Positions 21,645-33,005 of a DNA stretch of 64,000 nucleotides are shown piece after piece. Both the position numbers and the translations under genes were made by a program. The stretch is from Chrysemys picta bellii. Lineage: Eukaryota; Chordata; Testudines; Emydidae. Positions within the stretch are counted from its first letter, which is position 1, and each line of letters opens with the position of its first letter. The stretch spans positions 16,287,441 through 16,351,440 of the forward strand of contig NC_088795.1 of the NCBI RefSeq assembly GCF_011386835.1, in the 5' to 3' direction. The notes under the pieces are model-generated. The model ran no database searches. It saw nothing but the letters and a program-made list of their open reading frames with translations, and had not been told where the DNA came from.

Positions 21645-21725
21645 AAATATTATTATCATTACATTATTATCAATAGCACTAAGGCATCCCAGTCAAGACC
21701 CAGTTGTGCTTTCCAGACATGGACC
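21645..21725 (-). mobile_element. SINE tail fragment (MIR-like), reversed
   Basis: 'attattatcattacattatt' then 'cccagtcaagacccagttgt' follows the reversed tail of the MIR-like SINE (compare 6214-6280 and 9065-9110). Short and diverged. Confidence 0.5.
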
Positions 21726-22931
21726 ATTTGCCTCTCCCGTTGTCCCATCTTCTTTCCCCTCCTCTTACCCATGTATCTTCCTGAGTTGTGCTATCCTCCA
21801 CTCACTGGCATTTGAAATATTGTGGGAACAAGCTGTTCTCATGCTATTTTTGCTAAAAAGAGCATGTGTTGAAGAGAAAACGGACCCAGAACGCTTAACA
21901 GCAGTGTCTGGCATGCGGATCGGCTCTCGCCATATTTGGGGATCCAAGAGGATACTTCTGATTCCAATTACAGATGCACTTGCAATCCCCCTGAGAGTTA
22001 GGAATGGCTGTCACTCAACTATTTGAAGGGCTTTGGTTGGCTAATAAATGTAAAGGTGGTCATGTTATTTAACAGGAAAGATCTTTTCCCTTTTAAGGAG
22101 TGCAGAGGGATGGAATGTATATCACCTGATGCTGACATTGGAACAATGGGGAAGTCACTCTCTTGTGGCTATTTCTGCGACAGCCATCCTTGTGGTACCT
22201 TAGTTGGCCGGGTGTGAAATAATCTGGGTTACGTTTTGGCAAAGTACTGCAAACTTTACTGACACCACCAAGGAGGCTTGTTGTGACTTTCTGCTGATAA
22301 GGTGACAGATGACAGCACAGGGGACATTCTGATCCTTGTACAAGCTCTCAGTATCTCTAAATGTGATATACGTACTGTATAAACGTCGCCATCTGCAAAG
22401 TGCTCCTTTATTAAGTATTTCCAGCTCAGTCTTAAATGGGAGGCTGGTGTGACAAAGTGACTGTGTCACTTTGCAACTGGCCCTTGAAAGTTGGTCCGTT
22501 CACTCTAGTAACCATCTGTAGACTCCTGTGCATTTGATGGAGTATTTATTGTGTTAGGTTGTAATGGAGAAGGGAGCGTAGATAATCTGTATTTGTACAA
22601 GTTTCTTCTGCTGGATTTAAAATGAGTTTAAAAGCCTTCTGCGGAGCTGTTTCCTTTGGCCTGGGGCACACTTGGTGGCTTAACATTCTTGAAGGTTTTA
22701 TGAAGCCCAAACCTTACAGAGGTGATTTAACAAGGATTTCCTTCCTCGTCTTTGGGAAAATAAGCCTCGTGTTTGCCAGCGATGTAATCAATCGACTCAG
22801 CAGGTTGGAAACGAGCAGTAGCCAAAAGAGTTTGTAAATCAGGAGTATTTGTTCTGAAGCACAATCTCTTTAATCTCTCCCAGGTCACAGTGCAAGGTTT
22901 AGAGCTGTATGAAGTACATATGAATTCAGCT
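21726..22931. other. Unique sequence
   Basis: No gene or repeat recognised. A small inverted repeat, 'aaagtgactgtgtcacttt', lies near 22454-22472. Open frames are 64-89 codons, without motifs. Confidence 0.5.
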
Positions 22932-23135
22932 CACTGGACCAGATTCTGATCTCAATTATGCTAGTGTAAATCTGGAGTAACTCCACTTCTTACCCCCAGG
23001 AGGTTTCTAGCACAACCGTTCGCACTTGCATTCCCAGACCATACATGCGGGGAGTGCGAGGACCAATTTAACGTCACTGGAGCAATGATGGATTTAGACT
23101 GGTGTAATTGAGATTAGAATCTGGCCCACTGAACA
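22932..23135. repeat. Palindromic MITE-like repeat with long centre
   Basis: The left end 'ccagattctgatctcaatta' and 'gtgtaaatctggag' mirror the right end 'ggtgtaattgagattagaat' and 'ctggccc'. The flanks cactgga and cactgaa may be a target duplication. About 90 bp of non-mirrored sequence lies in the middle. Confidence 0.6.
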
Positions 23136-23671
23136 TATGTGGCTTATATTTAAATGTGTTCTACTGAGTTATACGTGTTTGGATAATGATGAAATGGACA
23201 GTGTGGTAAAAGTGAAAGGAGATAAGTCAGCTGCTAGGCGCAGTTTAAATTGTGAGCTCGGATGAAAATATCTGATGGGCAGGATTCAGAGAGAAGAACC
23301 TACTGCACGGCTAATAGTTTTGGTAGCAGAAGTCACTGCATGTGGAAATAGAGCAGACAGCTATAATCATTAGGGGCCTACTAAAGTGTAAGCTGGAATG
23401 AGCTAAAAGGAGCTACTCTTCTAAACTAATACTTCTGATTCATAAACTCTTTATATTAGGACTGTTAGTAACAAAGGATGGATCGCCCATCTCAAAGGCG
23501 TGTGTTTTGTATTTGTGTGTGTGTATATACTATTGTGCTGAAAGAAGTTAATGGCTGCTATAAGGTGGGTCTTGCATCCAGAGACAATCACAGACTTCAT
23601 TAAACCCAAATGAGTTTGCCAAGCACTCTCACAGAAGGAGCAATCACCACCACCCCTTATGTAGTATAGGG
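23136..23671. other. Unique sequence
   Basis: Contains a short GT run near 23512-23526. No gene recognised. Confidence 0.5.
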
Positions 23672-23745
23672 TTACCATATTTCAGCAAGCAAAAAACAGG
23701 ACGGGAGGAGCCCCGGCCCTGCCCCTCCCACTTCCCACCCCTTTC
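23672..23745. repeat. Fragment of a dispersed repeat
   Basis: 'gttaccatatttcagcaagc' followed by 'aaaaaacaggacgggaggag' and 'ccccggccctgcccctccc' matches a repeat start I recognise in turtle DNA. Only the left part is present. Class unassigned, probably DNA-transposon derived. Confidence 0.45.
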
Positions 23746-24307
23746 TCAATTCTTTGCTGTTTGATAACACTTTCCACCAGTTTTATTTATTCTTTGGCTT
23801 TGAAATCTGCATTTCAAGTTGATTGGTGCATCTGTATTGTTGCTGTTCTCTGTCTGAATAACAGCACCTCTTAATATCAGGTTTCTGCTGTAAATGCTTG
23901 CAGAAAGTAAATTTAAAGTTAATTCATCATGAGGATACAAGCATAAAATGCACAGTCTGCAAGCATTTGTGCCATCAAAACTCAGTTGCTCTAATGTGCA
24001 CACAGTGGACAGAAAACAGTTGTGAGCACAGTGGAAGTGAATTTATTAACATCCCCCCTCCTCCCTCCCCCCCCCCCCCGGGGGCATTTCTGTGTTGGTC
24101 AGTTCATCCCTGTCCCCAGGAAATAACCTAGTGACAATTCACCTACTTCTAGAATTAATACACCCGTTACAGCAATATTCCCTTGCTATCAGTATTTCTG
24201 ATCTCAAGTTTTCTTCCTTTAGTTCACCAAGGTTTCCATTCTGTTTCCTAAGGTTTTAGGACTTTGAGCTAAAAGATAAGGAATTAAACATCCAGATTGA
24301 AGAAACA
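23746..24307. other. Unique sequence with C/G homopolymer
   Basis: A run of C followed by G (about 24067-24085) is prone to slippage. Open frames of 77-85 codons have no motif. Confidence 0.5.
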
Positions 24308-24530
24308 AAGACAGAAATGTCTAGCAGATAAGGCATTGGACTTGAATTCAGGAGACCTGGGTTCTATTTCCAGTTCTGCCATTGATCGGCTGGGTGACCT
24401 TGGGCAAATCCCTTTATCTCTTTCTGCATGTTTCCCCTTCCAAGTCACAGTGACTGTCTCCTTGAAACTCATTGGGACTTAGAAGCCTAAGTCACTTATG
24501 TTAGTGTGCTTTGGAAATCACCCCCCCCCC
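24308..24530 (+). mobile_element. MIR/CORE-like SINE plus palindrome remnant
   Basis: Head 'gtctagcagataaggcattg' and 'gaattcaggagacctgggtt', core 'gctgggtgaccttgggcaaa'. At about 24455 the SINE stops and a half-palindrome follows ('actcattgggacttagaagc', 'ctttggaaatcacc') belonging to the 51846 MITE family. Short open frames of 61-62 codons on both strands are the SINE itself. Confidence 0.7.
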
Positions 24531-24738
24531 ATAGTGAGTATTACCCCACCATGTAGAAAAGCCCTGAGAAATATTAGTGTAGCTATTCAGTGTTTACTAT
24601 CTTTTATTTCTTATTCTGGTTTGGCCAGTCCAGGGAAAATTTCAGTTTCACTTTGCATAACTCACCCACAATAGATTATTGCCTATCTAAATATAATACA
24701 CCAACCATCAAAAGGGTTCAGAAAAGCCTTTGCCGACA
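24531..24738. other. Unassigned spacer
   Basis: About 200 bp without recognisable feature. Confidence 0.5.
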
Positions 24739-24855
24739 AAGGGCCAGAATCAGCCATGCCAGTTCATGTTGAGAAGTCCCTTACTGTATAAGTAGTCCCA
24801 TTCATTTTAATGGGACTGTTTCCACAAGTAAGGGTAATGGAATCTGCCCTGCGAG
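24739..24855. repeat. Palindromic MITE-like repeat
   Basis: The left end 'gggccagaatcagccatgcc' and the right end 'ggtaatggaatctgccc' are mirrored around a central 'agtcccattcattttaatggg', itself a near-perfect palindrome. The same core word 'cccattgacttcaatggg' type recurs at 31700, 40840, 43600, 50770 and 63890. Confidence 0.65.
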
Positions 24856-26489
24856 GACTGTCCCTTTGAACTGCAGGGCAAAAAACACTGAGCTCAAATC
24901 CACAGACCAATGGAAAAAGGGGAAATCAAAAAATTCTTCCCAATGACAAATAATTCTATAAATAAAGCCCAGCTAATGAGAACTTAAAAACCATACGCTT
25001 CCCCCTTGTCTGCTTAAAAGATTCTGTAGTTGCATTTGAAGTCTATAGTTTCTGGCATATCTAGGATAAGGTTATACTTGGAACTTACCAGAGTTGTCAG
25101 TTTCTAACTTTGTTCCATATTTCATTATATCTTCTTGTTTATAATTAGTTGTCTACTAAAATTAAGAGCGGTCTAGCTCAGTGAGTGCTTATGCAAACAT
25201 TTAGCAACTTAGCGTTAGAGTGACAAGTCTCAGAGGAAGAGAGAGAGAGAGGACTATGGCAGTGCACCTTGTTAAATATCACAGCTCCATCTGCATGTTT
25301 GGTGGTGTTAGCCACGTGGGCAGTATATTCCTTGTCATGGCAAACTGGCAGTTTGATGGTGTTGTTGAGTCGGTGGGTTTGAACTGGTTGAGTTCACTGG
25401 TGTAGCTACCTGGAGACAATACTGTTGAGAGGAATTGGCTCAACTGGGTTGTTTGACACATCCCTCATTAGTGAAAGCTATTTTAATCATTAAGATTAAT
25501 TTCCTATCCAAGAACATGTTACAAAATATGCTCATGTGCCTCCTCGTATGTCCTCCTTCTTCCTGACCTCTTCTCTTCATATTGCCCCTAACTGAACTGC
25601 AGAGTTCCCCTGAAAAATGGAACTGCCAGTTGGAATTAAATTTGACTGGACGCTAACCGGGACTTGACTGGACGCAGTGTCAGCGAGATGTTTCGGCAGG
25701 AAGTGTGCGCGTGCGCATTTAATAACGAACTCACCAGAGGAACGCGCCAGTAGCTCCATTTTGTTGAAGCTGCCAAGGCACTTAGTAAGGTTACTTCCTC
25801 TGTTCCATAAGACAGGACTCTTTATGCAAAGCAGCTCAGCATTATGAATGTAGGCGTGTGTTTCCGTTGGGAAAGCAATTCACAAAAATCACTTCACCAG
25901 TTGCAAACTAGTTTGTGACTTGGTTTTTTAATCAAGCCAGGAAACATCAAACTTAGTTTTTTTCAATATTAGCCTCCCCCGCTTTTCTGTGACTCTGTCT
26001 CTCTCAGGCTTTTGTGCTGTCTCGCAGTTTCACCCTCACCAACACAGTACAGACTGAAAATGCAAAGCATACAACATTGTAAAGGAAAGATGACACTTTG
26101 GTCACTAGTCTCTTGGCTCGCTTTACTAATTTACTGGAACTGCTGGTGCTAATTATGGTGAGGAGCAAGCTGCTGTGGCAGAGCTGTTACTAGAACCGTT
26201 CGCTGTAATCTAGGGCACGTGGATCGTCTTAAAGAATTTCTCCATGCGAACAGTATGTTAGTGCTGTTACTGGCCCAACCCAATAAAACAAAAGATTCAT
26301 TCTTTCGTGGTCTGCCCCTGTCTCTTTTTAATGCCGGACATATTGGGAGGAGGGCACTAAGAATAAATGTGGCATGAAAATACAGCTTGATGGTTTTCTG
26401 ATGTCTGAATATTTGATACACACTAGATGAGAAACCTAAATGTCCATGAGTGATTCTCGTTACTATGAGGCACAGAAGACCCAAAGAAT
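24856..26489. other. Unique sequence, no gene
   Basis: About 1.6 kb. Open frames of 60-111 codons lack motifs. A short GA run (25239-25252) is present. No repeat recognised. Confidence 0.5.
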
Positions 26490-26560
26490 GGGGAGGAACT
26501 CAACGGTACACAACCTGCTTTGCACGCATGAGTCCTTGGGTTCAATCCCCAGTATCTCTT
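26490..26560 (+). pseudogene. tRNA-Ala(UGC)-like pseudogene
   Basis: The 71-nt segment aligns end to end with vertebrate tRNA-Ala. It has a GGGGA acceptor start, a degraded D-arm ('actcaacggtac'), the anticodon loop 'ctttgcacg' with TGC, and a well-kept T-arm/B box 'gggttcaatcccc'. The A box is damaged (tRNA TAGCTCAGTGG reads aactcaacgg) and the acceptor end no longer pairs fully, so it should not be functional. It could instead be the head of a tRNA-Ala-derived SINE, but no SINE body was recognised after it. Confidence 0.6.
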
Positions 26561-26749
26561 GTTTCCTTTGCCCTGGGGATTTGCTCGTGTATCTCGGCAC
26601 TCAGCTATTATGGTAAGGAATGCATTATAAGAATCAATCGAGAAGTTGCTCAGTTCTTAACAGAATATATATTGAAACCTTTCCAAGAAATACTATGGAA
26701 AGGACTTTATTTTAGGCACAGATCAGAGCAATTCAGTTGCTGGCTGAAG
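26561..26749. other. Unassigned spacer
   Basis: No recognised feature between the tRNA-like sequence and the LTR-like repeat. Confidence 0.5.
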
Positions 26750-27200
26750 CCCGAGGAGCAAGGATAGTGGTCTGGGCTGGCTGGAGCCAGGCTACGAGGA
26801 AGGTACTGGGGCTAAGAAGGGAAGTGGCCCAGGGAAATGCAGTAGCAAATAGTTAAAGGGAAGCAGCAGGTGGCTGCTAACTATAGGCTCCCCCCCACCA
26901 GCCAGAGTCAGAGTGGCTAAAACCCTGAGCAAGGCAGTAGCTCCGAGAGGGGCTGAAACCCCAGAAATTGTTGAACTTTGTTATCCCCTGGAAGGGGGCT
27001 GACCTATAAACAGTGACTCAGCTGGAGAGCTGGAGCACCAGGAAAAGAGTCTCCAGGGAGGAAGCCCTGGGGCATGGCTCCATATCAGAGCCAGGGACAA
27101 TACCTGAGCGAGGCCTGGACACTTGGACAAGTGACACTTGGAAAGCTAGCCCTGGAGGGGCAATACCCAGGGTACTGTGATAGGCCCTGTTGGACTGATT
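26750..27200. mobile_element. Degenerate LTR-like repeat related to 10343-11208
   Basis: It shares word order with the solo LTR at 10343-11208: 'gggaagtggcccagggaaat' here versus 'ggaagtgacccagggaaaca' there, then a 'ccctggaagggg' block and 'agctggagagctggag' versus 'ggctggagggct'. Neither end nor a target duplication could be defined, so boundaries are approximate. Confidence 0.55.
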
Positions 27201-27871
27201 GAGAACCTGAGCTTAGTTGAAACTGACCCTTTCCCTGTTTGAGTGTTGATGAATCAACATTTTCCAACCAAAAAAAGCACCCCTGGAAAATTCCCAATCA
27301 GTTCTACTTCCAGCTGCACACTACACACGTCAACAAATGCAATGAGTTTCATGGCCACTTTATTTTTGTCTGAGCAGCCACTGGGCTATGTGCTCCGTAT
27401 GATGGCTAGACTCAAAGAGCATTTAAAAAACAACAATCTTAGTGCAATCCATGGTAGCTGTAATGCCCACGTTTAATTAGATCTCAGGGCTACTACAGCA
27501 GCTGAGCCATTTGCTGTCTTTGTAAGCCACGTGCTGATGGAATTAGGGTGCACCTAATGGCACTTCTCAAATGTGCCCCATATACACCAGTAGGAGCAGG
27601 TTGGTCGAGGTTCAAGTGAGTTGCGTCTCCCAAAACAGGGTCTGCATCCCTCCCTAATTTTTTGCAGGTTTAGTACAGACATCAATGTAGTCATCCTGCA
27701 AAGGCTACAGCAGCTGCTTCATGTGCTATCCAGCTTCCCCTTAATGTATTCAGCTCAGTGTTTATTCTGTCAATAAACACTATCCATATAGCAGATGTGT
27801 ACATACTATCAGAAATAAGACAAGGAGCTTTTTCAGTGGAAAAACACAAAGCGGAGACAGTCCCACATTAG
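27201..27871. other. Unique sequence
   Basis: Open frames of 70-77 codons without motifs. No repeat recognised. Confidence 0.5.
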
Positions 27872-28390
27872 AATATCCCATAGCTCAATGGCTAGAGCAC
27901 CTTTCTGAAAGGTGGGAGACCCCTACTCAAATCCTTTCTCCTCCCTCAGGCAGAGGGGGAAATTGAACTTGGGCATCCCATATCTAACCACTGGGCTAAA
28001 AGTTATAAGATGTCTGCAGCACATGGAGGGGAGGGTGACACACAACTCATCCCTGCAAGAAATGCTTTAGACGCCTAAGCTGCATGACTCCTAGCGGAGG
28101 GTTCACATTTGTAGATTGCTCAGACTTAGACGCTTGTTTCCAAGAGATGGCTGGAGGTTAGCGGGCACCTCCCACTGGCTTTCTTAGCTGAGCTCCCTGC
28201 CTAGCGTGCTGGTTTTTGTAGACCACGTTCTTAGGCTCCTGTTTCTCCCACCCAATTCACTGTGGAAGGAGCGTAGGCACCTAACTCGGCTTTGAGGATT
28301 GCAGTGTCGTTCCTGTGAATTTTTTTTTTCTAGGCGCCAAAAAGTTAGGCATTGCAATTCCTAGAGTCCCTTCATGGATCTAGGATAAGC
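27872..28390 (+). mobile_element. tRNA-derived interspersed repeat
   Basis: It starts with a tRNA-like head: A box 'tagctcaatggctagagc' at 27881 and a B-box-like 'actcaaatcct' at 27933. A mirrored block follows ('gaacttgggcatcccatatc', 'taaccactgggctaaaagtt'). The rest carries 'gacgcctaag', 'taggcacctaactcggcttt' and 'taggcgccaaaaagttaggc' words known from a common turtle repeat. The length of about 520 bp suggests a composite of a SINE head and a palindromic DNA repeat. Confidence 0.6.
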
Positions 28391-29924
28391 GCGTGTGTTT
28401 GGGGGGGGGGGGAAGATTGAATACTATTGTTTATGCTTCTAATGAAAACAGCGCCCACCCTGTTTTAAAAAAAATCAGCTTTCTTATTTCGCAACAAAGC
28501 CACATTGAGTGAGTTGTATTTGCCGGTAAACGACGTGACCGTGATCCATTTAAGAATGAATGTCATCATGCAAAAATAGGTTGGCCATTACTTGGCGATG
28601 TAGCCACCAAATGATCACAGAAGCCTTAAACCTGACCAAGAGTGAAAAGCTGGGCTACTAGGCCTGATCTGAAGCAAAGTTGGTTCAAGGTCTGTAAATG
28701 GAAACATGCTGGAAGAGGGCTGGCTTGGAGCACTTCGTTATTATGAATGCCTGAGTAATGTTCATATTTTGCCATTGCTCACTTTTATGGGTGGGTTGGC
28801 CTGCAATGCAGTATATTATGCAATGGTTTTGTCATGTATCAGTGATGATATTAACAGTCTAATGCTAAACAGGTTCTGAGGAAATGAGGAGGAAAAAAAA
28901 TGACTTACTATATTTACCCTGAAACAAGATTCAATCTGCCACTGTATTTAATGCTATATTTTTCATTATCTCACAAGCATATGTTGGAACCGCTACAGAT
29001 GATGAAGTTAGCTGCTGGGCAGAGCTATCATTAATGCTTTCCATCTTTATTTTAATAAGAGGAATGAGCAAATTGTTTGTGACCTTTGTCAAGGGCTTCC
29101 TGGAAGACAAGAAACCTAGCTGCAATAGAATCTCTAGCCTGGAGCCCTGCTGAATATTCAAAGCCTTTGCCCTGAATAAAATGTGTTTTAACAAAGCCAT
29201 TGTGTCTGCCGAAGCCTTGTCTACTAAAGAAGAACAGGGTTCTGAAGGCAAAAGTTGTTGCATTTCTTTTCCCCCCCTCTATATCTAGAGCAATATGCTG
29301 TCTTGAAAACCGCTGTGAAAATATGTTCAGCGTAGGATGCTTAAAAATTTCTTCCCCTTGACATCTGTCTGATGTTACATGTTATGAACAGCCCCATTTT
29401 GGGAAACGGTTTTAAAAAAGAAAAAAAAGCTGACATATGTGATCTTGCTATGTGTCACACAAAGGGCACGTCCCCTATGGTTGGTGGTGTTCAGGAACTG
29501 GGATGCTCTGTTCTTAGATAGCTCTAACAAAGAAAGCCTTCTGTACACATAAGCACATCATGTGGTATATTATCAGTCAGAAGGCCAAGGATTTTTTTTC
29601 TGTGATATTAATAAGAGGTGAGGGCGGAATGTATTGAGGAGTGGGTGCAGAATTCTTACTCAGTTGCTTCCTGTAACAGAAGTGGTTCCTGAATAGGAGA
29701 TTTTGTTGTTGTTGCATCTCTGCATCCAGTATGTTAACTGAAGGCATCACAATTCAAAATAGTCTGCATGATGCAGTCTATGGGCACCCCTGTCTGAGAG
29801 TCCTGGTAGTTACGTCATTTCTCAATTGATTTCAGAGGCATTATGTGATGCAGTCATCTGTGTGATTAGGGATTGGAAGTTTGAATAACAATTTGAGGAT
29901 CCTTGTTGTCACACTGTCTAGAGT
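28391..29924. other. Unique sequence, no gene
   Basis: A G-run (about 28401-28412) starts the block. A 110-codon minus-strand frame (28931-29263) has no recognisable motif or signal sequence. About 1.5 kb without recognised repeats; candidate region for conserved non-coding sequence, untested. Confidence 0.5.
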
Positions 29925-30925
29925 GGCTCATGACTATGAGTGCCTGCCTTAGGGCAGACACCCCAAACTGGTAGTGTGTTCTATAAATAGATTTCACAAA
30001 GCCAGTGACCAATGTGAACTCCTGGATCACTATTGCAGTCTTACCATGGAGTCACAGACAGTCCCGTGAGACTGTCCAGTCTATCTTGCCACCCAGACAA
30101 ACTGGACTTAGTGAGAAATGGTCACTTATATCCAAAATCATGCAATATTCAAGTTGCATCCAGTCCCAAGAGACCAATAACTTACCCCAGATCAACTGGC
30201 ACTCTAGATCCTACACCAAAGACAATGCCTGTAGCCAATCCTGTAATAAACTAGCTAAAAATTTATTGTCTTTCAGGGCAGACCAGGAGGCAGCCCCTGA
30301 GTGTCTCTGGCTTCAGTTTAGAGTCTCTGGCCCTGTCAGAGTTCAAACAGCAAAAGATGCAATTTTTTCTTGTAAGAGATTTTTATTCCCTACCCCCAGA
30401 GTTTAAGATGATGGGATGAGTTTGCATGCACATTTTCTCTTCTCGGGCTGGGGGAGGGGTTGAGGGGAAAGAGAGGGAAGCAATCAACAAAGTCTTTTGT
30501 CCTCTGATGTTCCACAGTGGTTTGTCTGGTGCCTATGGGCCTTCTTTTGTTGGACAGGAGAAAACACCTCCTGTGACAAACTAGTATGTCACACTTGGTA
30601 ATGCTTTCTCCTGACTGGGGGTGGGGTGGGGTGGGGGGCCTAGAGTTTCAGAGCAAACATTTTTTCAATTACAGAGCACACACTTAAATACTACCTTATA
30701 ACATGGGATATCAATACTACAAGTGAGACTAGTATGTGCAGCAACATAGAAGCATTGCATACAGTCTAAACACTAAATACATTCTTATAGGACTAATACC
30801 GGTTTTGAACAAAACTAACATACAGGTGACCTGGTCTGGTCTCCAGCTACGAGCTTGTCAGTTCTTAGGTAATGCCAGGAGCCTGGGTGAGAGCTGGCAG
30901 GTGGCGTGTGAGTGTCACACATGTA
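29925..30925. repeat. Large dispersed repeat, class unassigned
   Basis: Segments such as 'gttctataaatagatttcac', 'cacccagacaaactggactt', 'gtagccaatcctgtaataaa', 'acatgggatatcaatactac' and 'ataggactaataccggtttt' follow an order I recognise from a roughly 1-kb turtle repeat, possibly LTR-derived. No TG/CA ends or target duplication were located. A 133-codon frame inside (30005-30406) shows no protein-family signal. Identification is from memory. Confidence 0.45.
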
Positions 30926-31066
30926 TGTTCCAGACAGCTCACATTCTGTCTTTGAGGGATGTAGTGCTGATGTCAGCCTGACGCTAAGTCAAAACACTCA
31001 TTTTCAAATCTGTTTCTAGGGCCAAGGAGCTACTCTTTAACAGTGGCGTGTCACTGTAAGAGTGCT

Positions 31067-31333
31067 CTTTGGAACAGGGCCGGCTTCAGGCACCAGCAAA
31101 GGAAGCAGGTGCTTGGGGCGGCCAATGGAAAGGGGCGGCACATCCGGTCTTCAGCGGCAATTCGGCGGCGGGTCCCTCAGTCCCTCTCGGAGTGAAGGAC
31201 TCGCCGCTGAATTGCCGCCGGAGATTGAAGCGGCGCGGTTGAGCTGCTGCCAAAGTGCCGCCGATCGGGGCTTTTCTTTTTTTCCTTCACCGCTTGGGGC
31301 GGCAAAACAGCTGGAGCCGGCCCTGCTTTGGAA
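31067..31333. mobile_element. hAT-type MITE, 251 bp, perfect target duplication
   Basis: The element proper is 31075-31325. Termini CAGGGCCGGCTTC and GAGCCGGCCCTG form an inverted repeat sharing the first 11 bases with the 7826-8473 element. The target duplication ctttggaa is exact on both sides (31067-31074 and 31326-31333). The interior has a second mirrored layer ('gcttggggcggc' near both ends, 'cggcaattcggcgg' against 'cgctgaattgccgccg'). No coding capacity. Exact duplications suggest a relatively young insertion. Confidence 0.95.
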
Positions 31334-31621
31334 ACCCTCCTGTTACTGTATTGAAATTGTTGTGTGACAATATCAAGAGTGTATATTACAGACTCTCCAG
31401 GGACTAGACTTGCCCATATAATCATTAGCAGTGCTTGTATGTGTTTACTTTTGCCCTTTTCCTATTGGTTTCTGGCACCCTGTTTTGAAACAGATGCGAG
31501 TATGACAGCAGGTAAACCTCATAAACTGGCTCTGAATGCACACTTCTGTGTCGGTATTGGCTTCCTAATTCCCGATGTCCCTTTTGTTGTATATTTTTGT
31601 GTTTCCTGTTGTGCTATGCAG
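31334..31621. other. Unassigned spacer
   Basis: No recognised repeat. It contains the start of a 121-codon frame that runs into the next palindromic repeat and is not convincing. Confidence 0.5.
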
Positions 31622-31915
31622 TTAGGCCCTGATTCAGCAAAGTACTTCATCGTGTGCGAGTTCTTTCCTCTATTCAGCATAGTACTTAAGCCCATGCGTA
31701 ATATTAAGCATGTGTTTAAATCCCATTGACTTCATTCATTTTAAAGTTAAGGTTAAGTATGTGCTTAAGTGCCAGATTCTGATACTTTGTTCAGGTCTTC
31801 ACACTGAGTAATATCTTACTCCACAAGTGGTCCCACTTACTTTGGTAAGCCTACTTAGTGTAAGGTACAATTCAGTATGAGCAAAGGTACCACAGTCTGG
31901 TCCTAAACAAGTCTT
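31622..31915. repeat. Two joined palindromic MITE-like repeats
   Basis: 31622-31780 carries 'ggccctgattcagcaaagta' with a mirrored 'gtgcttaagtgcc' end. 31780-31910 carries 'ccagattctgatactttgtt' with a mirrored 'ggtaccacagtctgg' end and a central 'gtggtcccacttactttgg'. Two elements of related families abut. Confidence 0.55.
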
Positions 31916-32479
31916 TACTTATGGCTAAATTGTGATTTCAGACACAACCCTGAGCAAGGGATGGTGCATGAACTACACCTCTAAGTCACTACTACTGCCC
32001 TGTATCCTACTTGCTTCAGGGTGCATGGGAGGGGGTAATTTACTCTGGGCCTACAGAAGCAAATTACAGCATCCCATACTTCAACTCAGTCCCTGCCCAT
32101 TACCTGTTCCTCCTTTCTCACTCCCTATCCATCTGCCCCAGAGAGAGAGGAAATAAGTGGGCAACCCATGTCCTGAGAAACCCAAGGAAAGTGAATTTTT
32201 TTCGAATCACTTAAATTGTTTGTAATAATGGAGCTGAGTCATGAGTCAAAATGAACAAAATCTGAGCAATCCGCAGCTGATACTAACCAATATGCAAATT
32301 AGCTGCAATTTCCCATATTTTCAACTAAACAGCCCTCCTACTCACCCTGCAAATGTTTGGATCTTTCAACAAGCTCTAATGCGAATGCATCACGTTTAGT
32401 AACATGGCAAAATGTGTAAGAGGTAAACTCCAGTAGGGGAGTCTGGCAGTGTTCAAGGTGCGTGAGTGCACCCCTGCCA
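31916..32479. other. Unique sequence
   Basis: Short overlapping frames (67-74 codons) without motifs. No repeat recognised. Confidence 0.5.
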
Positions 32480-33005
32480 CTGGGATGTGGTTTCGTCAAA
32501 TCTCCCCATCTGAATAGCATCAAGCTAAGCCAGTAACTGGATGGGAGGGATCCAAGGAAAATATTAGATTGCTGCAGGATATTATAATGGCAATTCAGAA
32601 GGGTTCACTTTTCCTTCTGAGTCAGCACTGAACCAGAGCCTGAGAATTGTGCTAGAGGGTAATGTGCTAAACCAAAGACCCTAGTCATTTATTTGGTGAG
32701 CAAAGATCCCGGGCTGGACTGTTGTCTTTTAAACTGATCTAAATGGGAAGTAAATTGGGCATCTTAAACCTTATGGCTCTTTCCATAAGAGTAGCAGTGC
32801 TAACTCTGGTGTCTTGGCCAAGTTCCAAGTTGGGTAACGACATTTTGCTTTCCTAAAGCAATCACCCTTTTCTTTCAGAGGATGTTTCCACTTCCCATCC
32901 TTGTGTAATGTTGCTGAACGCTGTAATACAGCCACCGCACTCCACACCAGAAGTGGATACATTTTAGTATTGCGTTAAATAATTGTTCTCTAGTTTGTAA
33001 AGGAA
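32480..33005 (+). mobile_element. 5S-rRNA-derived SINE, near full length
   Basis: The head retains the 5S rRNA internal promoter region: 'aagctaagc' at 32522 and 'ctggatgggagggatccaag' at 32537, as in 5S 'ggaagctaagc...cttggatgggagaccgcc'. The body keeps words I know from the long turtle 5S-SINE: 'gagtcagcactgaaccagag' at 32620, 'ggtgtcttggccaagttcca' at 32809 and 'agaagtggatacattttagt' at 32949. Tail ends near 33005. 5S-derived SINEs are transcribed by Pol III and moved by LINE enzymes. Diverged, hence old. Confidence 0.82.

Noticed and set aside
21379..22026. 215-codon open frame with hydrophobic, membrane-like composition
   Set aside because: It runs through a pyrimidine-rich tract, which encodes Phe, Leu, Ser and Pro by composition. 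No homologous family, no paired splice signals, and it crosses a SINE fragment.
22454..22472. Small inverted repeat 'aaagtgactgtgtcacttt'
   Set aside because: An 8-bp stem with a 3-nt loop is expected by chance in a window of this size.
25168..25215. tRNA-like A box 'tctagctcagtgagtgc'
   Set aside because: No B box at the right distance and no cloverleaf.
28931..29263. 110-codon minus-strand frame with an orderly composition
   Set aside because: It looked exon-like at first, but there is no recognisable family and no clear splice junction pair. I cannot support a gene.
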